From the NCBI GenBank assembly GCA_013152945.1, contig JAADFL010000021.1, positions 1 to 34,509 on the forward strand: a DNA stretch of 34,509 nucleotides. The letters are read 5' to 3'. The position numbers were made by a program, and so were the translations under genes. Positions 1 through 7,740 of the stretch are shown one piece after another. The DNA is from Deltaproteobacteria bacterium (GTDB lineage: Bacteria > Myxococcota_A > JAADFL01). Under the pieces are notes generated by a model. It saw only the letters and a program-made list of their open reading frames with translations. It was not told the origin of the DNA and made no database searches. Numbering within the stretch: the stretch's first letter is position 1; every line of letters starts with the position of its first letter.

Positions 1-18
1 AAAAAAGGTCACTTAACA

Positions 19-61
19 TTGACAGCAATGCCTCAAACTGGTAAACAGGTACTTGTTTACC
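19..61 (+). promoter_or_regulatory. Promoter and palindromic operator of the Rrf2 gene
   Basis: A perfect -35 hexamer TTGACA lies at 19-24. Seventeen bases later TAAACA (42-47) is the best -10 candidate, and it is weak (3 of 6). The -10 sits inside a 22-bp near-perfect palindrome at 40-61 with arms GGTAAACA and TGTTTACC; 20 of 22 positions are symmetric. A repressor bound there would cover the -10 and start site. Because the next gene encodes an Rrf2-family DNA-binding protein, autoregulation is the simplest reading, but that is inference. The first base of the -35 coincides with a possible in-frame TTG codon, which is therefore unlikely to be a start. Confidence 0.6.
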
Positions 62-75
62 AAGGAGGTTCGCTT

Positions 76-546
76 CTGGAAAAGCTGCTGAATATTTCCG
101 AGGCCGCATCACTTGCCTTGCATGCGGTTGCCTTCATGGCGGGCAATGACAGTCCGGACAAGTCCACTACCAGGGAAATAGCGCATGTAATCGCCGCCTC
201 CGAGCACCACCTCTCCAAGGTGATGCAGCGCCTCACCAAGGCCAAGCTCGTGAGGCCCATACGCGGCCCTAACGGCGGATTCATGCTTGCGAGACCGGCA
301 GGAAAAATAACATTACTCGAGGTCTTCGAGGCAATCGACGGCAAGCTGGAAACCGGCGACTGTCTCCTGGCCGAACCTGTATGCGTTGGTCCTGGATGTA
401 TCCTGGGCAACCTGCTCAAGAATATAAACAACCAGGTCCGGGATTACCTCGACGGCACCAGGTTGTCTGACCTGAAGGTAAGATATAAGGCTGTCTCGAG
501 AAATTTAAAAAGGGTTTCAAGCCCAAGCAAGTACAGGAGGAGATAG
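76..546 (+). CDS. Rrf2/BadM-family transcriptional regulator with Fe-S type cysteines
   Basis: This is a winged-helix regulator of the Rrf2 family, 156 aa, close to the usual length. It begins with a helix typical of the family (NISEAASLALHAVAFMA), followed by the recognition region (SEHHLSKVMQRLTKAKLV) and the wing (RGPNGGFMLARP). Three cysteines, C96, C103 and C108, lie where IscR/NsrR-type members hold a [2Fe-2S] or [4Fe-4S] cluster, so sensing of redox, iron or NO is likely. The CTG at 76 is chosen as start because a full AAGGAGG ribosome site (62-68) sits 7 bases before it, and because a start at TTG 19 would place promoter and operator inside the gene. The next gene starts 3 bases after the stop, so the two form an operon. 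Confidence 0.88.
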   Translation: MEKLLNISEAASLALHAVAFMAGNDSPDKSTTREIAHVIAASEHHLSKVMQRLTKAKLVRPIRGPNGGFMLARPAGKITLLEVFEAIDGKLETGDCLLAEPVCVGPGCILGNLLKNINNQVRDYLDGTRLSDLKVRYKAVSRNLKRVSSPSKYRRR

Positions 547-549
547 GTC

Positions 550-1311
550 ATGAGCAAGATGATGTGCCCCGGGCAGGATACGAGATATTGGCGGCCCGGA
601 GATATTTTCGAAGTAACCTGCGCAAAATGCGGTTACGCCGTGGAGATGTTCAAGGACGATGCACGGAGACGCTGTCCCAAATGCGGAAACATTGTTAAAA
701 ATCCCAGGCTGTCCCTCGGGTGCGCACAATGGTGCGAGCACGCCAAGGAATGCCTCGGTTATGATCCAAGGGAAACCATTCCGGTTCAGGAGAATAGTTA
801 TGGTACGGCGTTGGTGGACCAACTGATAATGGGAATGAAGAAAGTCTTCGGCAAGGATCAAAAACGCATCGACCATGCATTCGCGGTGCTCTCCCATGCC
901 AAGGAAATCATCAAGGCTGAGAAAGATGCAGACCCCAAGATCGTGATGGCTGCCGCAATACTCCACGACATAGGAATTCACGAGGCCGAGGCTAAGCATG
1001 GCTCATCCGCCCCGAATTACCAGGAACTCGAAGGACCCATAGTAGCCGGTCCAATATTGGACGAGTCAGGCATGGACCCGGAATCCAAGGAGCACGTGCT
1101 CAAGATAATAGCAAATCACCACAGCGGCAAAAACATCGACACCATCGAGTTTCGAATCGTATGGGACGCAGACTGGCTTGAAAACTTCGAATCCGTGTTC
1201 CCGGAACTGGATGACGACCAAAAACAGAAGAAAATAGAAAGGCTGTTCAAGACTGCCAAGGGTAAAGAAATGGCCCTGGCGGTTGGTACAGGAAAGACTG
1301 CCGCCGAATAA
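550..1311 (+). CDS. HD-domain phosphohydrolase with N-terminal zinc ribbon
   Basis: A 253-aa protein. Residues 24-45 hold C24-x2-C27 and C42-x2-C45, a zinc-ribbon pattern, and further cysteines at 58, 62 and 68 (plus C6) suggest a second metal or Fe-S site. The C-terminal half is an HD domain: H109, the H139-D140 pair in LHDIG, H190/H191 and D206 (WDADW) are the expected metal ligands. HD proteins hydrolyse phosphomonoesters, nucleotides or cyclic nucleotides; the substrate cannot be read from sequence. It follows the Rrf2 gene after 3 bases with an AGGAGGAG ribosome site upstream, so it is probably the regulator's co-transcribed partner. It converges on cydB, 28 bases away, with no clear terminator between them. 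Confidence 0.82.
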   Translation: MSKMMCPGQDTRYWRPGDIFEVTCAKCGYAVEMFKDDARRRCPKCGNIVKNPRLSLGCAQWCEHAKECLGYDPRETIPVQENSYGTALVDQLIMGMKKVFGKDQKRIDHAFAVLSHAKEIIKAEKDADPKIVMAAAILHDIGIHEAEAKHGSSAPNYQELEGPIVAGPILDESGMDPESKEHVLKIIANHHSGKNIDTIEFRIVWDADWLENFESVFPELDDDQKQKKIERLFKTAKGKEMALAVGTGKTAAE

Positions 1312-1339
1312 CATGCGCCGTGGGCCGGACACGATGGCT

Positions 1340-2359
1340 CTAGTAAACTTTCTGCCCCGGGTCCACCTTGCCCCAAAACACCCTGTAAGCCCACAGTGTA
1401 TATAAAAGAACGATAGGTACCCCGATCAATGCCATGACAAGCATGGCTGTCAATGTAAGCTCTGACGAAGAAGAATTCACTATACTCAGGCTCTTGGCCG
1501 GATCCTCCAGGGCCGGCACGATCAAGGGAAACAGAGAAGCTCCGGTGATACCCCACATGGATGCAATCGCAAGGGCCGACCACAGGAACGCCGAACCGGC
1601 CTTTGCTTTTTTTATGTAAAAGCCGGCCAAGCCTATGGATACGGCCGCAAACAAGGGGATGAGCCATAACACAGGCAGGTTCCTGAAATTTACCGTCCTG
1701 CGGGGAAACCAAACCAGTGTCACAATAGATACGACCACGAACAATGTTGCAAAGATCGTCCAGGAAAGCCTTGCCCATCTTGCAGCCTTTACAGCCAGGT
1801 CTCCCCCTGCCTTCAGCATGATCCAGACAGCACCGTGAGTCACTATCATGGAGAAGCCAAGGACGCCGATCAAAAGCGCATACGGGTTCAAAAGGGTGAA
1901 GAAGTTGCCCGTGAAGTTCATGCTCGCATCCAGGGGCAAACCCCTTAAAATATTACCCAGTGCCACCCCGAACAGCAGGGCGGGCAACGCGCCTGACAGG
2001 CCGAAGGCCAAGTCCCATTTGGACCTCCACGAATTTGATTCTAATTTTGACCTGAATTCGAGTGAAACGGCCCTGAAAATAAGCGCGTACAAGACCAACA
2101 TCAGGGCTAGGTAAAATCCGCTGAAAACCGTCGCGTACACGTGGGGAAAGGCTGCAAACAAAGCACCACCGCCTGCCAGCAACCAAACCTCGTTGCCGTC
2201 CCAGACAGGACCCACCGAGTTTAATAGAATGCGCTTTTCCTTGTCGCTGGATATAAATAAAGACCAAAAGCCCACCCCGAGATCGAATCCATCCAGCACC
2301 GAGTACATAACAAACAGGAATCCCACCAACACGAACCAAATAATTTGCAAGGTAGTCAT
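1340..2359 (-). CDS. cydB: Cytochrome bd quinol oxidase subunit II
   Basis: A 339-aa polytopic membrane protein, the typical length of CydB. The N-terminus has the family signature of a first membrane helix followed by LDGFDLGVGFW (about residues 22-32), and most of the remainder is hydrophobic helices. CydB pairs with CydA to form the quinol oxidase that reduces O2 to water in the cytoplasmic membrane. Its start codon overlaps the cydA stop by four bases (ATGA), so the two are translationally coupled. In an otherwise anaerobic gene set the likely job is high-affinity oxygen scavenging. No cydC, cydD or cydX is visible in the window. Confidence 0.95.
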   Translation of the reverse strand: MTTLQIIWFVLVGFLFVMYSVLDGFDLGVGFWSLFISSDKEKRILLNSVGPVWDGNEVWLLAGGGALFAAFPHVYATVFSGFYLALMLVLYALIFRAVSLEFRSKLESNSWRSKWDLAFGLSGALPALLFGVALGNILRGLPLDASMNFTGNFFTLLNPYALLIGVLGFSMIVTHGAVWIMLKAGGDLAVKAARWARLSWTIFATLFVVVSIVTLVWFPRRTVNFRNLPVLWLIPLFAAVSIGLAGFYIKKAKAGSAFLWSALAIASMWGITGASLFPLIVPALEDPAKSLSIVNSSSSELTLTAMLVMALIGVPIVLLYTLWAYRVFWGKVDPGQKVY

Positions 2360-3720
2360 GCTTTGGCCCTCCCCTCGGCAGGATTGGAGGCGCCCGGTTC
2401 AGTTTCCCGTACACCAAAGCCCTTGTTCATTTCCCGCTTGATCAGAAAAACCCAAAGGAAAAACAACAACCCGTATATCACCACGAACAAGAGCAAACTC
2501 AAGAGCAACTGCCAGGCGGGTACGGAAACAGAAACAGCATCGGCGGTCTTCAGCATCCTGTATACTATCCAGGGCTGCCTGCCCACCTCTGCAGTCATCC
2601 AGCCCAGTTCATTGGCAAGCAACGGCAGGGGCAGGGAGAACAAGGCCAATTTCAAAAACAGCTTGTTGTCGAATAACCGGCCCTTAAACCACAGCAAAGC
2701 GCCCAGCAATGTGAAACCTATAAAGTACATGCCAAGCGCTACCATCAGATGAAACGGATAGAATGTGAGCATCAGGGGCGGCCATTCATCTCTTGAAAAA
2801 TCGTTCAACCCCCTTACCTCGGCATCAGGATCTCCAGTGGCCAGTAATGAAAGAGCCTTGGGAATCTTTACCGCAAAGTCGACCTTTCTCTTTTCATAAC
2901 TGGGCACTCCGAACAAGAGAGCGGGTGCACCCTTCATGGTTTCGAAATGCCCTTCCACTGCAGCGAACTTCTCGGGCTGTGTTTCGAAAACCTGTATTGC
3001 ATGCCAGTGTCCGGTGCCGAGTTGAGCGAGTGAAGCAACCAAAGCCAATGAAAGCGATACCTTGAGAGATATCTTGGCATACGACTGTTCCCGGCCTTTT
3101 AAAAGAAACCATGCACTTATGCCCATGACAAAGAATGAGCCTGTTATCAATGCCCCTGCCACTGTGTGGAAGTACCTGGGCAAGGTGGAGGGGTTGAAGA
3201 CCGCGGCCCAGAAATCCACGAGCTCCGCCCTGCCCCCGGTGATCTGGTAACCCGCAGGCGTCTGCATCCACGAATTGGCTACTATGATCCAAAAGGCTGA
3301 AAGCGTAGAGCCCACGGCTACCATGAGAGCCGAAAACCACAGGGTCTTCCTGGATACCTTGTTCCACCCGAACACGAGTACGCCCAAAAATGTCGATTCC
3401 AGGAAGAAGGCAAAGATAGCTTCGGCTGCCAGGGGCGCACCGAAAATGTCGCCCACATACCTGGAATACCCGGACCAATTCGTTCCGAATTGAAACTCCA
3501 TGGTTATTCCAGTGGCTACTCCGACTGCAAATACGATGGCGAATATCCTCGTCCAGAAATAGGATACCTTTTCAATTTCAGAGCCCGGGCCTCCATGCTT
3601 ATAGTTTTTCCAAAGAAGGTATGTAAGCACCCATCCCATTCCTATGGATATGGGTGGAAACAGGAAGTGGAAAATTATTGTAAAGGCAAATTGCAATCTG
3701 GCAAGCATTATAGAATCCAT
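2356..3720 (-). CDS. cydA: Cytochrome bd quinol oxidase subunit I
   Basis: A 454-aa catalytic subunit carrying the three hemes. By position and context H18 matches the heme b595 ligand (E. coli H19), H185 and M326 match the b558 ligands (H186, M393), and E100/E108 match the membrane glutamates near the d/b595 site (E99, E107). In the quinol-binding Q-loop, K251 and E256 in QPEKFAAVEGHFE match E. coli K252 and E257. The loop is short, so this is a short-Q-loop type. The GRQPW motif follows near the C-terminus. The gene begins 94 bases after the rubredoxin gene on the same strand, so it may be the distal part of the same oxygen-defence unit or have its own promoter in that gap; I see no strong terminator or promoter there. 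Confidence 0.96.
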   Translation of the reverse strand: MDSIMLARLQFAFTIIFHFLFPPISIGMGWVLTYLLWKNYKHGGPGSEIEKVSYFWTRIFAIVFAVGVATGITMEFQFGTNWSGYSRYVGDIFGAPLAAEAIFAFFLESTFLGVLVFGWNKVSRKTLWFSALMVAVGSTLSAFWIIVANSWMQTPAGYQITGGRAELVDFWAAVFNPSTLPRYFHTVAGALITGSFFVMGISAWFLLKGREQSYAKISLKVSLSLALVASLAQLGTGHWHAIQVFETQPEKFAAVEGHFETMKGAPALLFGVPSYEKRKVDFAVKIPKALSLLATGDPDAEVRGLNDFSRDEWPPLMLTFYPFHLMVALGMYFIGFTLLGALLWFKGRLFDNKLFLKLALFSLPLPLLANELGWMTAEVGRQPWIVYRMLKTADAVSVSVPAWQLLLSLLLFVVIYGLLFFLWVFLIKREMNKGFGVRETEPGASNPAEGRAKA

Positions 3721-3814
3721 TTCATGATCCTTTTATTGGCCCGGCTCTACGAATCAATGATCCCAGAATCGTTGTAAATAAAAAGCAATACCGGAGAAGC
3801 TGGCGGTAACGGCT

Positions 3815-3988
3815 CTATGCCTTTGCCTCGAACTTGTCCTTGCTGGCGCCACAAACCGGGCACACCCAGTCTTCGGGCAGATCTTCGAATGCCGTTCCCG
3901 GTTTGATGCCGTTTTCGGGATCACCTTGTTTGGGGTCATATTCATATCCACACATGCTGCAAACATAGTTCTTCCCGGCAACATCCAT
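3815..3988 (-). CDS. Rubredoxin
   Basis: A 57-aa protein with the complete rubredoxin pattern: C10-x2-C13-G-Y and C43-P-x-C46-G, with conserved YDP, PGT and F-DLP-W segments between them. The four cysteines bind one iron. Rubredoxin carries electrons in the cytoplasm to superoxide reductase, rubrerythrin or rubredoxin:oxygen oxidoreductase. The start ATG has AAAGGAG 8 bases upstream. It is the seventh gene of the perR run, with its partners rubrerythrin and desulfoferrodoxin upstream, which fits a role as their electron donor. Confidence 0.95.
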   Translation of the reverse strand: MDVAGKNYVCSMCGYEYDPKQGDPENGIKPGTAFEDLPEDWVCPVCGASKDKFEAKA

Positions 3989-4057
3989 GTCTTCATCTCC
4001 TTTCCGGGTTGCAGACCCGGCATCGGGGCATTCCTCTGAACCTCCCCTTTTTGTTCT

Positions 4058-4723
4058 TTACCCGGCAGCCCCAAGGACAAGCCGGGAACCTATCGAAGCC
4101 AGGAACCATGGCTTGAGTCCGCCTGTATCGAAATCATAGAAGTTTATTTCTTTCTCCACTGTAGGCAATGCCAATGCTTCACCGACCTGCACGAATACAT
4201 CCAGGTCCGCTCCGGCCATGGCAAGTAAAGCTCCCGCCCTTTCATTGGGATTGCCTTGCACTGCGATATGTTCGAGCCTGCGTCTATTTTCACGAACCAG
4301 GCCGGGCTCTTTGGATGCCAGCCTGGCCATGGCCCTGCAGGCGCTCTCTAAAAAACAACCATCCTCTTCCAACAGGTTGGCCAGGAGCCGCCCGTATTCC
4401 CCAAACAGGGAAGGTATGTTTACAAGGATCTCCGCAATAGCTTCCGGCGCCATCCAGCCCAACCCGCCGGACTCGTCATTGGTCAGCCAAAAAAGACGCC
4501 TCAAAAAGTCCCGAACATGTTCCAGGCCTTTTTTTTGTGCTATTACGGCGGCCACTCTGCCGAGAGCATCAATCGATCTGAAACGGATCAGCAGGTCTGC
4601 ATCATAGGTGAAGGTGAAGAGCAACGAGAGCATACTCCCCCTGTCTTTCGCCATGGCCTCAAGCCCATCGAAGTCTCCGGCATCAAGCATACGCCGGACA
4701 AATGGTTTCATCCTCTTGGACAC
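4058..4723 (-). CDS. DVU0298-type alpha-helical (HEAT-like) protein
   Basis: A 221-aa soluble protein without signal or membrane segments. The N-terminal half (DGLEAMAKDRGSMLSLL, then DADLLIRFRSIDALGRVAA) has the paired-helix look of HEAT-like repeats and resembles proteins named DVU0298 family in sulfate reducers; this match is from memory of the family. The end reads YDFDTGGLKPWFLASIGS. Function is unknown. It lies between ferritin and rubredoxin on the same strand with 9 bases to the upstream ferritin gene, so it is probably co-expressed with the oxidative-stress genes. ATG 4723 is used; ATG 4711 is an alternative. Confidence 0.75.
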   Translation of the reverse strand: MSKRMKPFVRRMLDAGDFDGLEAMAKDRGSMLSLLFTFTYDADLLIRFRSIDALGRVAAVIAQKKGLEHVRDFLRRLFWLTNDESGGLGWMAPEAIAEILVNIPSLFGEYGRLLANLLEEDGCFLESACRAMARLASKEPGLVRENRRRLEHIAVQGNPNERAGALLAMAGADLDVFVQVGEALALPTVEKEINFYDFDTGGLKPWFLASIGSRLVLGAAG

Positions 4724-4732
4724 AGGCGCAAG

Positions 4733-5245
4733 CTACCCGGCCTGGACCGGAGGGGTGAACACCCTCGTGCCAAGCTCGCGGTCGATCATGAACAGGCCGT
4801 TCTTTGACTCTTCCACCAGTTTGAGCTTCTGGACAATGGCCTTGGCTGAAGCCTCCTCTTCGACCTGCTCGTTTACAAACCAGTGGAGAAAGAATTCCGT
4901 GGCATGGTCCTTCTCAGCCCTGGCCAAATCCACGAGTTTGCCAATCATGGCCGTTACTTTCTGCTCGTGATTGTACGCCGCGGAAAAGGCATCGAGCGCG
5001 GACGACCACTCGGCAGGCGGAGATTCTATGGCCTTGATTACGGCCCTTGCGTCACGTTCCATTACGTAATCGAAAATCTTCAAGCCATGAATGATCTCTT
5101 CCTGGTACTGGATTCGCATCCAGTTGGCCGCACCAGGCATGTCCACGCTGTCGAACCATGCGGACATGGAGAGGTAAAGGTGTGCCGAGTATATCTCGGC
5201 TGCAACCTGGTCATTCAAAGCGTCCTGCATCTTTCCACTAAGCAT
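4733..5245 (-). CDS. ftnA: Non-heme ferritin
   Basis: A 170-aa ferritin subunit with the ferroxidase centre in register with E. coli FtnA: E17, Y24, E50, H53, E94, Q127 and E130. It oxidises Fe(II) with O2 or H2O2 and stores ferric mineral in a 24-subunit shell. Storing iron limits Fenton chemistry, which fits its place in a PerR-headed run between superoxide reductase and rubredoxin. The start lies 9 bases after the desulfoferrodoxin stop, with a GAGGTGG ribosome site before it. Confidence 0.94.
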   Translation of the reverse strand: MLSGKMQDALNDQVAAEIYSAHLYLSMSAWFDSVDMPGAANWMRIQYQEEIIHGLKIFDYVMERDARAVIKAIESPPAEWSSALDAFSAAYNHEQKVTAMIGKLVDLARAEKDHATEFFLHWFVNEQVEEEASAKAIVQKLKLVEESKNGLFMIDRELGTRVFTPPVQAG

Positions 5246-5254
5246 TTTCCCACC

Positions 5255-5641
5255 TCATGCTTTCCAGAGCCCGTGCAGGTTGCAATAGGCCCTTACTGTA
5301 ATCTCATCATCTGTCTCCAATTCGAACTCCGCCTCCGGCGCATCTCCCGGCTTCAGGAACTTGGTATAAGACCGTTCTTTGGACAAAACCTCGATCCACT
5401 CAATATAATGATCATTTTCCATGGGATGAAGAACACTTCCGACCTTGACCGTAATCTTCGAACCGGCCTTCTCCACTACCGGTACGTGTTTCTCCAAAGC
5501 TGCATCCGTGGTATTCTCCTCCAGTAGTTTCATGGGCTTCCCACAACAAACCAGTGCAGGTTTGCCTGCGTGTACCACCTCGATGATATTCCCGCAGATC
5601 TCGCACCGGTAGACTTGAAGCTTTTCAATAGTTCTTGCCAT
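5255..5641 (-). CDS. dfx: Desulfoferrodoxin (superoxide reductase, two-iron type)
   Basis: A 128-aa protein with both iron centres. The N-terminal desulforedoxin domain has C13, C16, C32 and C33. The C-terminal superoxide reductase domain has the E-K-H-V-P motif (H52), H72, H78, C120 and H123, the four-histidine one-cysteine site that reduces superoxide to hydrogen peroxide. E50 and K51 are the conserved active-site pair. The start at 5641 (MARTIEK) is preferred over a longer frame because GGAGG stands 6 bases before it and the desulforedoxin fold begins there. Rubredoxin, the usual electron donor, and rubrerythrin, which removes the peroxide product, are in the same gene run. Confidence 0.97.
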   Translation of the reverse strand: MARTIEKLQVYRCEICGNIIEVVHAGKPALVCCGKPMKLLEENTTDAALEKHVPVVEKAGSKITVKVGSVLHPMENDHYIEWIEVLSKERSYTKFLKPGDAPEAEFELETDDEITVRAYCNLHGLWKA

Positions 5642-5740
5642 TTCATTCCTCCATTTGTTCCAAGCCCCCAAAACAAGGGGGCCCATTGTTGATACATGTG
5701 CCGGTACAGTCCGGATACGCAGACCGACTCGGCAACGACC

Positions 5741-6313
5741 CTAGTAGTTCTCACCCAGCAATTCGAAGTAGGCCTGTGGATGGGCGCACGCCGGACAAAC
5801 CTCCGGAGCCTCATCTCCCTCGTGGAGATACCCACAGTTCCTGCAACGCCATACGACCTTGCCGTCACGCTTGAAAACCCTGCCGGCCTCCAGGTTATTT
5901 ACGAGGTCGTTGTAACGCTTCTCATGTTGCTTCTCCGCAACTGCGATTGCTTCGAACACCTTTGCAATATTTTCAAGCCCCTCTTCACGGGCTATCCCGG
6001 CGAACTCCGGGTACATCGTGGTGTGCTCGAAGTTTTCGCCGGCTGCAGAGGCCTTCAGGTTGTCCAGGGTCGTTCCTATTACGCCGGCCGGAAAAGCCGC
6101 GCTTATCTCCACCTCGCCTCCCTCGAGGAACTTGAACAGCCTCTTGGCATGCTCTTTTTCCTGGTTGGCCGTCTCCTCGAATATGGCCGCGATTTGTACA
6201 AGCCCCTCCTTTTTTGCCTGTGATGCAAAGAAAGTGTACCTGTTACGCGCCTGCGATTCACCGGCAAATGCAGTAAGCAGATTCTTCTCGGTTCTCGTTC
6301 CCTTCAATGACAT
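5741..6313 (-). CDS. rbr: Rubrerythrin
   Basis: A 190-aa protein. Residues 1-145 form the four-helix di-iron domain with E19, E52, H55, E93, E96, E127 and H130, in step with Desulfovibrio rubrerythrin. Residues 155-180 are a rubredoxin-like domain with C157-x2-C160 and C173-x2-C176. It reduces hydrogen peroxide to water in the cytoplasm using electrons from rubredoxin or NADH systems. The start at 6313 is chosen for the AAAGGAG site 6 bases upstream and the family-typical MSLKGTRTEKNL opening; an in-frame start 36 bases earlier lacks these. Confidence 0.96.
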   Translation of the reverse strand: MSLKGTRTEKNLLTAFAGESQARNRYTFFASQAKKEGLVQIAAIFEETANQEKEHAKRLFKFLEGGEVEISAAFPAGVIGTTLDNLKASAAGENFEHTTMYPEFAGIAREEGLENIAKVFEAIAVAEKQHEKRYNDLVNNLEAGRVFKRDGKVVWRCRNCGYLHEGDEAPEVCPACAHPQAYFELLGENY

Positions 6314-6345
6314 CTCTTTCTCCTTTCCGGTCTCCCTGTCGAGAC

Positions 6346-7266
6346 TCATGTTGATGCTACTTCGGCATCATTTGAAAATTCATTCTTCAAGGTCGCATAG
6401 AATGACGGCCCATCACCCCAAATTCCATGTCTTGTCAAGGCAAAGTCGTACCTTGCCGGGTCTTTCGGCACAATCCTCTCGAAGCCGGATGTAACCTCCA
6501 GCACTGACTTGAGATCCGCTGTGCGTCTCCTGGTAAAGCCAAGGGCGGTGCCCACGGCAAACATGTGGGTATCCAGGGGGATCAACAATTTTGAAGCAGG
6601 CACCTTTGTCCAACCGCCCGGATCCACATCATCCTCCCGCACCATCCAACGCAGGTACAGGTTCAATCTCTTGCACGCGCTTTTATCCCGTGGAGAAGGC
6701 AACAGGAACTTCAAGTCTTCAGCAGATCTCCTCCTGATATGTTCACAAAATCCCTCCTGGGCGTGTAACATTTTTGCATGCCCTGAATCAAGATGTTCCG
6801 CGAAGCAGCCTTCAAGGGAGCCGAAATCATCCCTTGTCTTTTTTACACCCCACAACAAAGCCGCAATCTGGCGGCCCGTTGTAAACCTGTGTCTAAAGCC
6901 CCCAAGCCTCCTGCCCAGTTCCTGTCTACTCGTACCGTCAATAAAGCTCGCAGGAGAATCACCGAGCAGATCAAGCAAACCAGCCACACTCGTCAGTATC
7001 TGGGAAACCCTGCCGTACGCAAGGCAGGATGCCACGAGTCCAACTATCTCCCTGTCTTCGACATTCTTATATCTGTAAAGAAACTCCAGGGGATCAGGAT
7101 GCACGAAAGCGCGGGAATTGTACCTCGCGTAAAGCTCTTCGAGAAACACCGGCAAGTTGGAATCACTCGACGGTTTTCGGGATGTTGTTTTGCCACCCGT
7201 TAAACTCGACTTGCCCGGCCCCCTCTTCCTTGACGGCTTTTCTGCATTCCTTCTATGAATACCCAT
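6346..7266 (-). CDS. TIGR02757/DUF2400 family protein
   Basis: A 306-aa protein of a widespread uncharacterised family. The family pattern is visible in FVHPDPLEFLYRY, DREIVGLVASCLAYGRVSQI, and near the C-terminus KLLIPLDTHMFAVGTALGFT and RYDFALTRHGIW. The layout recalls helix-hairpin-helix DNA glycosylases, which would fit DNA repair, but no activity can be claimed. The first 40 residues are basic and poorly conserved-looking. The ATG overlaps the perR stop (TAATG), so translation is coupled to perR; an in-frame ATG 30 bases upstream inside perR is less likely. The TIGR02757 assignment is by recognition of motifs. Confidence 0.82.
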   Translation of the reverse strand: MGIHRRNAEKPSRKRGPGKSSLTGGKTTSRKPSSDSNLPVFLEELYARYNSRAFVHPDPLEFLYRYKNVEDREIVGLVASCLAYGRVSQILTSVAGLLDLLGDSPASFIDGTSRQELGRRLGGFRHRFTTGRQIAALLWGVKKTRDDFGSLEGCFAEHLDSGHAKMLHAQEGFCEHIRRRSAEDLKFLLPSPRDKSACKRLNLYLRWMVREDDVDPGGWTKVPASKLLIPLDTHMFAVGTALGFTRRRTADLKSVLEVTSGFERIVPKDPARYDFALTRHGIWGDGPSFYATLKNEFSNDAEVAST

Positions 7267-7667
7267 TACTTGGCCTCTGTCCTGCACAAAGGGCACAGCC
7301 CATAGAATTCGGTATTACAACCAAGGACTGTGTAACCCGAAACATCCCGGACCTTTGAAATCATGCTGGTGTCCACATCAATAGGAACATCGTCCACCCT
7401 GCCACACCGGATGCAACGTATATGGTAATGATCATTTGTACGGCCGTCGAAACGGGCCGGCCCTTTACCTGTATCCAGCCTCAGGGCCATTCCATCGCTT
7501 GCAAGTCTCTCCAGGTTCCTGTAAACAGTACTCAAACTAATACCAGGCATTTCCTTTTTTACCATTTCGTACAGCTCCACGGCTGTCGGATGGCTGTAAA
7601 CACGACTCAATACGTCTTTGATAAGCTGTCTATGGCGTGTATTTCTAGTTTTTCTCCGTTTTTCCAA
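7266..7667 (-). CDS. perR: PerR-type peroxide-sensing Fur-family repressor
   Basis: A 133-aa Fur-family repressor. Every PerR metal ligand aligns with Bacillus subtilis PerR at a constant offset of 11: H26 (H37), D74 (D85), H80 and H82 (H91, H93) and D93 (D104), plus the structural zinc cysteines C85, C88, C125 and C128 (C96, C99, C136, C139). Aspartate rather than glutamate at the 104 position is the mark of peroxide-sensitive PerR over iron-sensing Fur. The start is TTG 7667, with AGAGGG 7 bases upstream; an upstream in-frame ATG would extend over the candidate operator and promoter. It heads the rubrerythrin/desulfoferrodoxin/ferritin run that PerR would be expected to control. Confidence 0.92.
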   Translation of the reverse strand: MEKRRKTRNTRHRQLIKDVLSRVYSHPTAVELYEMVKKEMPGISLSTVYRNLERLASDGMALRLDTGKGPARFDGRTNDHYHIRCIRCGRVDDVPIDVDTSMISKVRDVSGYTVLGCNTEFYGLCPLCRTEAK

Positions 7668-7682
7668 TATATTACCCTCTTT

Positions 7683-7705
7683 TTGCAAATGCTTCTCCTT
7701 TGCAA
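7683..7705 (-). promoter_or_regulatory. Inverted repeat, candidate PerR operator
   Basis: A perfect inverted repeat with 7-bp arms, TTGCAAA and TTTGCAA, separated by 9 bases. It lies between the predicted -10 and the perR start, about where transcription would begin, so a bound protein could block initiation. It does not match the Bacillus PerR box well, so assignment to PerR rests on position only. Confidence 0.4.
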
Positions 7706-7711
7706 TAACAA

Positions 7712-7740
7712 AGGATAGGGTCAAAGTAAGCTATTGTCAA
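7712..7740 (-). promoter_or_regulatory. Sigma-70-type promoter of the perR operon
   Basis: Read on the minus strand, a perfect TTGACA (7740-7735) is followed after exactly 17 bases by TATCCT (7717-7712), four of six matching the -10 consensus. The perR start is 44 bases beyond the -10. This is the clearest promoter in the window. Confidence 0.7.

Noticed and set aside
19-75. N-terminal extension of the Rrf2 gene from TTG 19
   Set aside because: It would place the -35 box, palindrome and AAGGAGG inside the coding region, and the extra 19 residues are not family-like.
3754-4080. 108-aa open frame on the minus strand over the rubredoxin gene
   Set aside because: It is an out-of-frame shadow; the 57-aa rubredoxin in another frame has all its cysteines and a ribosome site.
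7266-7667. Iron-sensing Fur
   Set aside because: The position equivalent to PerR D104 is aspartate, and all PerR ligands align without gaps; Fur usually has glutamate there.
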